Shown here: one piece after another, positions 7,786 to 15,794 of the stretch
Position numbering within the stretch: position 1 is the stretch's first letter
How the letters are laid out: every line of letters begins with the position of its first letter
Assembly (NCBI RefSeq): GCF_029051725.1
Contig: NZ_JAACFU010000027.1
Span: 1-64,000 of the forward strand
Origin: Bradyrhizobium sp. CSS354
Lineage (GTDB): Bacteria > Pseudomonadota > Alphaproteobacteria > Rhizobiales > Xanthobacteraceae
Direction: 5' to 3'
Length of the DNA: 64,000 nt
Notes under the pieces: model-generated
What the model saw: only the letters and a program-made list of their open reading frames with translations
Told to the model about the DNA's origin: nothing
Database searches by the model: none
Translations under genes and position numbers: made by a program

Positions 7786-9455
7786 TGCCTCGCAACCGCG
7801 TCAATACGTGCCAAAACGGCCCTCCGTCGCGAGCGTGCCGAGGTCGACAGGGTGCGTGCCGCCCGCTCCGGCAGAGCGGCCGTGAGCCCGGCAATCGTAA
7901 GCGCCCTAGTCTCATCCACCCACCGCATCAACAGCTCGTATTGCCAAGCCGCCAGAGTCAGAGGCAGAGCATTCGACTGGCGCATGAAAGGAGGCATGCG
8001 CATCGAGCTGGCGATGGCGTTTTCGAAGCTCTCGACCTCGAATGGCGCGCGCACGATTTCGGCCACCCGATTGCGGCCGGCGAGGGCATCTTGGGCGACA
8101 AGTGCCACGAGGTTCTGAATGTCCGCTAGCGCTCGATGCCGCATGCGGGCGTGCTGGCTGAGCGGCAAGGGATCGTCGTTCGTCGCGGCTGGCAGACGAT
8201 AAACCTGCGAGCGCAACGCGTCGCGCCCGCCCATCGCTCGGTCGGGGGCTGACCGGACACCTTGATCGATGTCGATGGCCTGCAACTTGGCCTCCGGCAG
8301 CGATGCCGGAACGAAATCGGGCGGCGGGCGCACGGCGGCCCTCCGGCTGCGGTAGTCGTCGACATTGAACAACGAAACTGTCTCGTAGATGCGCTCGAAC
8401 AGATCCTCCACCCAGCCAGCCAGTGCCGCGCCGGTAAGACCCGCATTGCGAGCAGCCGCCGTCCCATCACGATCGTTGATTTCGTCGGCGACCGACAGGA
8501 ATGGCCGGCGGTCCGGTGCGAAGTCAGGCGGCGCAACGAATGCGATGGCCCGCGTCTTCAAGGCTCTCTCTCCGGAAATTTGCAACGTGACATCGAAATG
8601 CACCTCGCAAGTATCGTCGACAACCCCAAGTGACGGTCCGTCGGTATCGCCGTTTTGATTGATCAAATCATAAGTATCCCCGGGTTGGACGAGGTTCCCT
8701 GTTGAAGCTCCTCGCCACCCGGCTGCGGGATCGAGGAAGGCGTTGGCGCTCGGCACGGCAGGCGCCGGTCGCCCAAGCGTCGGCTGAGCGCTCGCAGCTT
8801 CCGGCGGGCCATAAAACTGGCCGCGTCCCGGAGTGTAGCGGAAGCGGATTGTGTCGGTGCGCACGCTGCCGGACCACGGCTGTCCGGCGAGTTGTGGCGT
8901 ACTTCGCAGCATTTGCACCGTGCCGAGTGGGATGTTCCGGTTGGTCGGAATCATAGGTACCGTTACGCTTGGAGGGCAGCGGCCCTCGACCATTCGCGCG
9001 GTGAAATCGTTGCCGAGGAGCATCACCGCCTGCCAGTTGCCAAATGCATGCGCGGGATCGCCCGTGCGGCGCGCGGCCTTGAGGTTCCGCGCGGTGACAG
9101 CGACGCGTAGTGAGGCGAGGGAGAGGCCGTCTGCCGCCAACAGCGCCGTGGTCAGCGGCGCCTCTGTCCACGTCGCGGGCGCGCTTCCGGACTCGCCGAG
9201 TCGCGCCCAGACCTCGAAGAAGGGCGCCACAGGACGGATGAGATCACCATCTCGGAAGGCGATCGAGGTCGGCAGGAAAGGCGCCACCGATCCGTCCGGT
9301 TGCACCGCCAGTGTCCACGAAGGAGCGATGTCCGTCTCGCTTTCGGAGCGAAGCCGCTCGCTGTCGACCCAATCGTAACTGTGGAGTGGAGTAGTGCTAC
9401 CACCGAGGCGCGCGACGGCGAATGATGGAGTGATGAACAGGGCTTGGATCGGCAT
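7782..9455 (-). CDS. LodA N-terminal-domain-like protein
   Basis: A 557-aa protein, first gene of the operon, with a strong GGGAGG ribosome-binding site five bases before the ATG. The N-terminus (ITPSFAVARLGGS) and later 'FVAPPDFAPDRRPFLSVADEI' resemble the N-terminal domain of LodA/GoxA oxidases. The C-terminal third is helical and basic and I do not recognise it. LodA carries this domain and the quinone domain in one chain. Here they sit in separate proteins, so this may be a subunit of the enzyme or a chaperone for it. There is no signal peptide, so it is probably cytoplasmic. The LodA relationship is by eye and should be tested. Confidence 0.7.
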   Translation of the reverse strand: MPIQALFITPSFAVARLGGSTTPLHSYDWVDSERLRSESETDIAPSWTLAVQPDGSVAPFLPTSIAFRDGDLIRPVAPFFEVWARLGESGSAPATWTEAPLTTALLAADGLSLASLRVAVTARNLKAARRTGDPAHAFGNWQAVMLLGNDFTARMVEGRCPPSVTVPMIPTNRNIPLGTVQMLRSTPQLAGQPWSGSVRTDTIRFRYTPGRGQFYGPPEAASAQPTLGRPAPAVPSANAFLDPAAGWRGASTGNLVQPGDTYDLINQNGDTDGPSLGVVDDTCEVHFDVTLQISGERALKTRAIAFVAPPDFAPDRRPFLSVADEINDRDGTAAARNAGLTGAALAGWVEDLFERIYETVSLFNVDDYRSRRAAVRPPPDFVPASLPEAKLQAIDIDQGVRSAPDRAMGGRDALRSQVYRLPAATNDDPLPLSQHARMRHRALADIQNLVALVAQDALAGRNRVAEIVRAPFEVESFENAIASSMRMPPFMRQSNALPLTLAAWQYELLMRWVDETRALTIAGLTAALPERAARTLSTSARSRRRAVLARIDAVARQ

Positions 9456-10486
9456 GCTGCCTCCCGGGGTGCGATTGCTTCAAATGAGGTGATCGTTCAC
9501 GCTTCACCTTGATCGTGACTTCCACCATCGCATGGTCGGTCGTGCCGCCCCTTGAGGAGGCATTGCTCACGAGGACTGACAGGCGCTGCAGATCGCGAGA
9601 GCTTGCGTGTCACCGAAGCCGTGGGTTGGGGAACGACAGCCCGATTGAATTGGTCTTACGTATGCCGAGCCCTTTATCGAAGAATACCAACCGGCCAAGC
9701 TTAACCTTCTGGGCTCAAGAGGTGGTCCGAGCTTTTTGGGAAGTTGCGCCTCATTTTGGCCAGTGACGCCGTAGCTAAAGCGATCGTCCAGCAACTCGTC
9801 GTAGGTATCGACAGTGCAAGCAGGGAAAGAAGCAAAGAACGCGATATGAAACATCATGCGCAGAGAACTTGACTTCATCGTCATCCCTCCAGCTGGAGCG
9901 GCGCGGCACAACCTTAGCGATGTTCGTCTTCTAGTTGAAGTGCGAATTTCTCCCCGTGCACATTTCGGAGTTCTTCACGTTAGCCCGCACTGATCGGTTC
10001 GCTCCTCAACCCGGCAACGCGCGGACGAACGCTGCTTCCGTAAACCTTCTTGCAAGGACGAAAATGGCGATTTCTGTGGGTGCCAATCCAAGCAATAGTT
10101 TGCCGGGAATTCCAGTGAGTCCTCGCCAGGCATAGGGGCTTCTTGCGAGACGAAGCCGGCGCCCCAAGGCAGGGCCCGCGACGCAACACCGTCCAAGCAA
10201 CTCGACCGAAGCTGCGACCTTGTGCCGCAAGTAAAGGCAGGTCCACGTGTCGTCCAAAAGCACGGCGCTGGGACGCCGCAAGCAAAGCCAAGGAGGACTG
10301 CCCGCCGAGGCTGGCGCACGTGCCGCGGAGGTCTACCCAGCTGCCGAGTGGCGAGGCTGTCAAGTAGGCGAGGCTGTCAGGTAATTGTGGTTGCAGTACT
10401 ACCGCGACAACGAGAAGGAAGGACCGCGCCGAACATCTGGAACATTTCGTAGTCGTTACAGGAAAAAAGCGTGGTTGCCGCGAATA
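9456..10486. other. About 1 kb without a supportable gene
   Basis: This stretch lies upstream of the CTQ operon and must hold its promoter, but I cannot place -35/-10 or sigma-54 boxes with confidence. Several open frames exist on both strands, none with recognisable protein features. It ends where an IS110 remnant begins. Confidence 0.5.
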
Positions 10487-10980
10487 AGCCTCGCAATGGC
10501 TGATGTGCGCTGAACAGAGCAGGATTCGAGACGGTCCTGCTGGAAACAATGGCATGTGAAGGCAGCATTATCAGCGATGACGGTAAAAACTGATCGCAAC
10601 GATGCACGCGGGATTACCCAGTTGATCCGGACGGGATGGTTCCCCTCGGTGCTCGCAAAGTCGGATAGGGGCTCAAGAGGTTCGAGCGCTGCTGGTTGCA
10701 CGCAAGCAGCTTCTTGGGCGACTTATCGATGTGGAATTGAGTATCCCCGGGATTTTGCGTGGCTTTGGGCTGAAGGTTGGCCCGTGACGCGGAAGAATTT
10801 CGAAGCGCGGATCCGAGAGTTGGTTGCCGGGCAAGCGACATTGGAGCGCATTGCCACAGCATGCTTTCGGCCCGACCGGCTTTGAAGGCAGAGTACGCGA
10901 GGCTACGCAAGGCTGTGCTAGCAACTGTGCGTGATGATGCGTTCTGTCGCCGTCGCGGTCTCATCATCGGCAGCGACAGG
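10487..10980 (+). pseudogene. IS110-family transposase remnant
   Basis: Scattered frames give IS110 transposase segments in order: 'SQWL', 'KAALSAMTVKTDRNDARGI' (the acidic catalytic region), 'PVTRKNFEARIRELVAGQATLERIA' and 'ALKAEYARLRKAVLATVRDDAFCRR'. At least three frame changes separate them. The N-terminal start and the Ser-containing C-terminal domain are not continuous with it. It is not functional. Confidence 0.75.
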
Positions 10981-11044
10981 CGAGCAAACGTGGTGCGCCA
11001 AGGGGATCGTGGCCGACGTCCTAGATGGGCGAACGCACGCTCGG

Positions 11045-11137
11045 CGCGGCAAAGGTCTCGGCCGGCGGTGCTAGAGCGACGATCGCGGTGGCGGAGATTG
11101 GGCCGATGCCGGGACCGGTCATTAGCCGGCGCGATAC
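11045..11137 (-). pseudogene. IS110 C-terminal domain fragment, opposite strand
   Basis: About 31 codons read 'SRRLMTGPGIGPISATAIVALAPPAETFA', the helix-hairpin-helix-like start of the IS110 C-terminal domain. It lies on the strand opposite to the IS110 remnant at 10487-10980, so a rearrangement has inverted one piece. It is fused in frame to a cyclase fragment upstream. Confidence 0.6.
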
Positions 11138-11189
11138 CTCCTCCTCGCGAGCACGTCGCCCGAGACCCGTGACCCTGTTAGTGCGCCAG

Positions 11190-11405
11190 CGAACGGCGGA
11201 ACGAACCGCGCCTACCGCGCTGGCGAACTCGACCAGCATGCCGTCCCCACTGGTGTTTGATATCCGTCCTCGATGGGCAGCGATAGTTGGGTCGACAAGG
11301 GTCTTCCTGAGCGCCTTGAGCTGGGCCAGCGTGCCTTCTTCGTCGGTACCCATCAGGCGGCTTTACGCAGCGTCCGCCGCCAAAAAATAGCGATCGTGTC
11401 TCGTG
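11190..11405 (-). pseudogene. Class III adenylate/guanylate cyclase N-terminal fragment
   Basis: The frame 'MGTDEEGTLAQLKALRKTLV', then 'HRGRISNTSGDGMLVEFASAVGAVRSAV', is the N-terminal part of the class III cyclase catalytic domain that rhizobia carry in many copies. The beginning is out of frame just upstream. The rest of the domain is lost at the junction with the IS110 piece. Confidence 0.65.
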
Positions 11406-11458
11406 GCGTGGTGTAGCTGGTGGCGGGTCACCACGTTCGCCGGCGAGAGCCGGGCTGG

Positions 11459-12555
11459 TCAGCTGGCGATCGCCGTGAGGCTGACGCTCTGATCATCGCT
11501 CAACGTGGCGATTGTTTCCAGTGTCATGTAACGGGCGCGCTGGACGGCCCATTCATCATTCTGTTCGAGCAGGATCGCGCCGATGAGGCGAACGATGGCG
11601 TCGTCATTGGGCAAGATGCCCACCACCTCGGCGTGCCGCTTGATCTCGCCGTTTGCGCTCGATCGGGTTGGTGGAGTGCAGCTTGGTCCGGTGCTGCGGC
11701 GGGAAGGTCATGTAGGCGAGCACGTCGGTCTCGGCGTCGTGTAGGAAGCCGGCAAGCTTCGGCAGCTTTGGCCGGAGCTGGTCGGCGACCTTGGGCCACT
11801 GGGCTCGCGCGGCATCGGCATCGTCCTGTGCAAAGGCTGTGGCAATGAGGGCGGAGACGACCCGCCGTCCGCCTTGCCGGCATGCGCCAGCGCGCTGCGC
11901 GTGAAGTGGACGCGGCACCGCCATCAGCTGGCATTGAGCACCTTGGCTACGGCGGCGTTGATAATTCGTGGGCATCGGACACGACGAGCTTGACGCCGCG
12001 CAGACCGCGGCGGGTGAGCTTGCGCAGGAACGCCGTCCAGAACGTCTCGGGCTCGGACGGCCCGATGTCCATGCCGAGAACCTCGCGTCGGCCGTAGCGG
12101 TTGACGCCGACCGCGACAATCACCGCGACTGAGACGATGCGGCCATTCTGGCGCACCTTCACGTAGGTGGCGTCGATCCACAGATCCGGCCAGTCGCCCT
12201 CGATTGGACGGGCGAGGAGGGCCTTCACCTTGTCGTCGATCTCCGCGCACAGCCGGCTCACCTGGCTCTTGGAGATGCCGGTCATGCCCATGGCCTGCGC
12301 CAAGTAGGAGCCCTTGCGCAGCTTGGGGATGCGCAGCTCGACGGCGCCGGCACGGGTCTCCCAGATCCGGTCGCGGTAACCGTTGCGCTGGGCCAGGTGT
12401 TCGGGATTCTTCTCGCCATAGGCCGCCCCGGTCTGGGGCCTCCCACTTCCAGCTCCATTGACGCGAGGCGGCAAAGCCGATCATCTCGCCCAACAGATCG
12501 GCGTCGGGGGTCTTCTCTACCAGCGTGCGCAGGTTCATCAGTCGTCGGTCATCGG
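11459..12555 (-). pseudogene. IS256-family (mutator) transposase, decayed
   Basis: Reading from 12555, the frame opens MTDD then hits stops, followed by 'MNLRTLVEKTPDADLLGEMIGFAA'. Other frames give 'AYGEKNPEHLAQRNGYRDRIWETRAG', 'LRIPKLRKGSYLAQAMGMTGISKSQVSRLC', 'LWIDATYVKVRQNGR', 'LPPQHRTKLHSTNPIER' and 'LLEQNDEWAVQRARYMTLETIA'. Several frameshifts are present. About 30 residues usually found between 'KGSY' and 'AMGMTG' are deleted. It is inactive. Confidence 0.85.
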
Positions 12556-13021
12556 TGGTTCCTCGGTTGCGTTGGCGTGTCGCAACCCGATCCTACCGGA
12601 GAACTGCCGGTGACCACCGCAAAGCCGCCCGCCCGCTACGGCGCTATCGGGGGCGCGTCCGGGCGGCTTTGCTCTACCGAGCTACACCACCACCGGCGAC
12701 ACGACGAAAATAGCTGCCAGTCGCCGTTCTACGATGCTCGCCGCTGGAGCGTTTCTGTCACAACGCTCAGCAGACATTATGTGGCGAACTTTAGATTCAC
12801 GTTACTATTATGAGAGCCAAAGGCAGATCGACGGTTACTCCAAGTGAATGTCACGTTCGGAAATTCCCGCGCCCGGCAGCATCACCGACGATCAGCGTCG
12901 AACGCCTCTGACATTAGGACCGAGTCCAGCGCTTGCTATAACGCTGCTGGCTCCAGAGCGCCTCCGAAGCAATTTGCCTAAAATGCTCTGGTCCGAACAA
13001 TTCGCCATTACGGCTGAATGA
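12556..13021. other. Intergenic region between IS256 remnant and peroxidase gene
   Basis: I see no gene here. The left part is the outer end of the IS256 remnant. The right part should contain the promoter of the heme peroxidase gene, next to the CRP-type site at 13022. Confidence 0.45.
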
Positions 13022-13035
13022 GTGAGATAGATCAC
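13022..13035. promoter_or_regulatory. CRP/FNR-type palindrome upstream of peroxidase gene
   Basis: GTGA-N6-TCAC, followed by A, fits the half-site pattern of CRP-family regulators. Its centre lies about 67 bases before the peroxidase ATG at 13096. It is one exact short match, so chance is possible. Confidence 0.4.
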
Positions 13036-13095
13036 AGAAAAAGTGACAACCTGTGCAACAATCCACTTGGGGCTGCAATCTGGAGGATTTGTTTC

Positions 13096-14880
13096 ATGAC
13101 GATCCTATTTCAATCCCACAGCGGAAGAGAAAAAGAAAAAGGCGCCGGCCCATCAGCAGCGCTTGCAGCTCCGCCCACTGGCACGGACATTGCGGTCGAT
13201 GAGCAGGCGGACTTCGGCTATTTCGTTCCACCGCTGGATGCGCCCGAGAATTATTTACCGTTATCAGCCGCGACGGTCGGCGAACTCGATACGCTCGGCG
13301 ACCTTATGATCGAAGCTGCCGCGGCCCCCAATACAGAAGACTCTGGCCCTGATTCGACGATGCCTCCGGTCTTGACATATTGGGGTCAATTCCTCGATCA
13401 CGAACTGACCGCGCGCACCGACCGCGAGTCCGAAATTACTAGCGTCAAAGAACCGCATCCGCCCGCTGTGTCTTCGACGGTCGAAAGCAAGTTCAGAAAC
13501 GCCCGCTCACCGCGCTTCGATCTCGACAGCGTTTATGGGGGCTCGCCGATCGGTCCCGGCATTACAGCCGATACAGTCACTGTCATATCGGGTCTGCGTC
13601 ACCCAACCCTCGTGAACAAAATGCGGATCGGAACGGCGGTTGATCCGGGTCCGCTTCCGGATGGATTGGATGAGCACCGCGATCTGCCGCGATACGTCCA
13701 AGTGCAGGCCGCCGTTCGGGATGCCGCACTTCGCGCCGCCCAGGCGTCTCTGCCTCCCCCGGAGTTCGCAAAATTCTCGGCGGGACTTCCGCAGCGAGCC
13801 CTGATCGGAGACACGCGCAACGACGAGAACCTCGTTGTTGCCCAATTTCATCTGAGCTTCCTCCGATTCCACAACAAGTCTATCGACTTCTTGGCCAGTC
13901 ACAATACCGGCTGGATCCCGGATTTTTCGTCGGCCCAGGCTCTCACGCGTCTCCACTACCAATGGCTGATTGTCGAAGGCTACGTAAAGGGCGTTTGCGA
14001 TCCGGCCGTGGTGGACCGGGTGGTTCAGGATCGGGCTTCGCACTTCTTCAAGTTCAGGGCCGAGTTTGATGCGCGACGACCGGGTTCCAGACTTGGCAAT
14101 GCGCTACCCCTGGAGTTCTCCGTTGCCGGCTACCGGTTCGGACATTCCATGGTTCGCGCGTTTTATGATTACAACAAGAACTTCGGCCGGTCCTCGGGAG
14201 GAGCCTTTCTCGACAAAGCGCCCCTTAACCTGTTGTTCGGCTTTACCGGTGGCGGCGGCAATATCGATGGTCCGAAAAAGCTTCCCAAAAACTGGGTCAT
14301 GGACTGGACACGATTTGTCGGTGTCGCTCCGCACGATTCCGCGGACGGGCTACCGGCACGTGTAGCCCGAAAGATAGATACTGCGCTGGCGCCGCCGTTG
14401 GGCGAGATGGTCAAGGAAGGCAACGACGAAACGGACGGGCAACTGAAGGCGCTATTCAAGAGCCTTGCACGGAGAAACCTTCGACGGGGCTACAATCTGA
14501 GACTGCCCACCGGCCAAGCCCTCCATAAACACCTCAAACAGACTGGAGCGGTTGAGTCCGATCCGATCACCGACCTGTCGGCCATTTTCAACTCCAAGCC
14601 CCAGCTGCGGGATTTCGTCAAGAACTCGCAATCGAAGTTCTTCGAACGGACGCCGCTGTGGTTCTATATTCTGGCGGAGGCGGAGAAAGGCGGTGGCAAT
14701 AAATTAGGAGAAGTGGGCAGCTTCCTCGTGGCATCAACCTTTGTTGGCGTTTTGCTGGCGGATCCCGATTCCGCGCTGTCGCGTGGTTTCGATCCGACGC
14801 AAAGTCCGTTGCGGATGGGCGACAGCAGCCCGATCGACTCGATTGCAAAATGGATGCGCTTTGCAAGCGTCATGGAATAG
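13096..14880 (+). CDS. Animal-type heme peroxidase family protein
   Basis: A 594-aa protein starting at the ATG that follows GGAGG by eight bases; an in-frame ATG at 13018 lacks this signal. 'YWGQFLDHEL' places the distal His at H102, and 'YRFGHSMVR' places the proximal His at H350, both hallmarks of the peroxidasin/myeloperoxidase superfamily. The length fits a single catalytic domain. No signal peptide is evident at the N-terminus, which instead has a charged segment and an Ala/Pro-rich linker, so export, if any, would be non-classical. The product would bind heme and oxidise halide or organic substrates with H2O2. A perfect hairpin follows the stop. Confidence 0.88.
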   Translation: MTILFQSHSGREKEKGAGPSAALAAPPTGTDIAVDEQADFGYFVPPLDAPENYLPLSAATVGELDTLGDLMIEAAAAPNTEDSGPDSTMPPVLTYWGQFLDHELTARTDRESEITSVKEPHPPAVSSTVESKFRNARSPRFDLDSVYGGSPIGPGITADTVTVISGLRHPTLVNKMRIGTAVDPGPLPDGLDEHRDLPRYVQVQAAVRDAALRAAQASLPPPEFAKFSAGLPQRALIGDTRNDENLVVAQFHLSFLRFHNKSIDFLASHNTGWIPDFSSAQALTRLHYQWLIVEGYVKGVCDPAVVDRVVQDRASHFFKFRAEFDARRPGSRLGNALPLEFSVAGYRFGHSMVRAFYDYNKNFGRSSGGAFLDKAPLNLLFGFTGGGGNIDGPKKLPKNWVMDWTRFVGVAPHDSADGLPARVARKIDTALAPPLGEMVKEGNDETDGQLKALFKSLARRNLRRGYNLRLPTGQALHKHLKQTGAVESDPITDLSAIFNSKPQLRDFVKNSQSKFFERTPLWFYILAEAEKGGGNKLGEVGSFLVASTFVGVLLADPDSALSRGFDPTQSPLRMGDSSPIDSIAKWMRFASVME

Positions 14881-14920
14881 TTCCACTGGTTAATCGCTCG
14901 ACTATCCATCTATTTTTCGT

Positions 14921-14956
14921 CAGTGGGCCTCGCCGCAACAGCGGCGAGGCCCACTG
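14921..14956. terminator. Perfect 15-bp stem-loop after the peroxidase gene
   Basis: Arms CAGTGGGCCTCGCCG and its exact complement are separated by a 6-base loop, 41 bases after the stop. There is no clear U-tract after it. It sits between convergent genes, so it may act as a bidirectional terminator or RNA-stabilising hairpin. Confidence 0.6.
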
Positions 14957-14981
14957 GCCGATCGCACATGCGGGCGCTGGA

Positions 14982-15200
14982 TTAGGGCTGCAGCAGCCAC
15001 GGAATCGGCAGCGAACTTACTGTCACTCGGAACGCGTCGTCATCATGGGCAAACCGCAGTCGTCGGCCGGTCATAAGTCGCGTAGAATCCGTTTCGGCCC
15101 AAGCACGGCCAGCCGCTACCGGCGCTCGGACCAGCCCGACGGTCAGCTTGCTTGGGTTCCTCAGAGAATTGAGCAGTGCCGACAGCGCGCTTGTCGACAT
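14982..15200 (-). CDS. Small hypothetical protein downstream of the protease operon
   Basis: A 72-aa frame starts MSTSALSALLNSLRNPSKL and ends SLPIPWLLQP, with an internal 'AWAETDSTRLMTGRRLRFAHDDDAFRVTVSSLP' that looks like folded beta-rich protein. An upstream in-frame ATG at 15263 would add 21 residues. It follows the propeptide-like gene and the subtilase gene on the same strand. I do not recognise the family, and it may be a fragment. Confidence 0.4.
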   Translation of the reverse strand: MSTSALSALLNSLRNPSKLTVGLVRAPVAAGRAWAETDSTRLMTGRRLRFAHDDDAFRVTVSSLPIPWLLQP

Positions 15201-15305
15201 CGTGCGACGGTTGGTGGAGTAGCAATGGACAGAATAGCGATCGGCCCGTCGAAGATCGAGCATGCTGCATCAGACTGCTCTCCGAGAGCGGCGTCGCTTT
15301 ACGAC

Positions 15306-15668
15306 CTACGGCACGTCCTTCACATTCTTCGGCTTCGGCTGAATATCAGGTTGCGCAGACTCCAGGATCGTCTTGACTTCACCCCGCTTTGCGATGGCAT
15401 CGAAGACATCAGGCACGTCGGTCGAAAGCGAGAAGGATTTTGCGGATCGGTATACCTTGCCGATCTTGATCGCGTCGGCCGGAAGGCTGAGGCTCGCGCT
15501 CATGTCGTTTACGATCTCTTTGGCCTTTTCTGGGAGATCATTCGCGGAAATCTCGTCGTTCAAGAACACTTGAACCGACGATGGTTGTCCGGGCGACGTC
15601 GTTTCGCGCAGCCGCTTGGCGACGGCTTCGGACTCCCATTCGGACGACGCCTTGATCTTGTCACTCAT
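15306..15668 (-). CDS. Small propeptide/inhibitor-I9-like protein beside the subtilase
   Basis: The ATG at 15668 follows AGGAG by seven bases and gives 120 aa. Residues about 30-95 show a beta-alpha-beta-beta-alpha-beta order: 'SSVQVFLND', a helix 'EKAKEIVNDMSASL', 'AIKIGKVYRSAKSFSLST', then 'VFDAIAKRGEVKTILES'. This is the shape of subtilisin propeptides (inhibitor I9), where the last strand contacts the protease. The gene lies 126 bases after the subtilase gene on the same strand. A stand-alone inhibitor or folding aid for that protease is plausible but is inference from fold pattern and position. Confidence 0.6.
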   Translation of the reverse strand: MSDKIKASSEWESEAVAKRLRETTSPGQPSSVQVFLNDEISANDLPEKAKEIVNDMSASLSLPADAIKIGKVYRSAKSFSLSTDVPDVFDAIAKRGEVKTILESAQPDIQPKPKNVKDVP

Positions 15669-15794
15669 GGGCAGCTCCTGCCTGGGTGGCTCCCAGCGCA
15701 CATTTAGCCATCCTATGCTCAGCCGTTTGCCACGGCTGAACATAGTAGCATGACTTGGCCCGATTTATACGGACTAGAGCCGGTCCCTGGCCGA

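Noticed and set aside
9567..9911. 114-codon minus-strand frame upstream of the CTQ operon, possibly a precursor peptide
   Set aside because: It has no ribosome-binding site or clear leader/core pattern, and the CTQ-type Cys and Trp already lie in the fusion protein.
9980..10555. 191-codon minus-strand frame
   Set aside because: Low-complexity Ser/Leu/Arg composition and no family likeness; it lies in an IS debris region.
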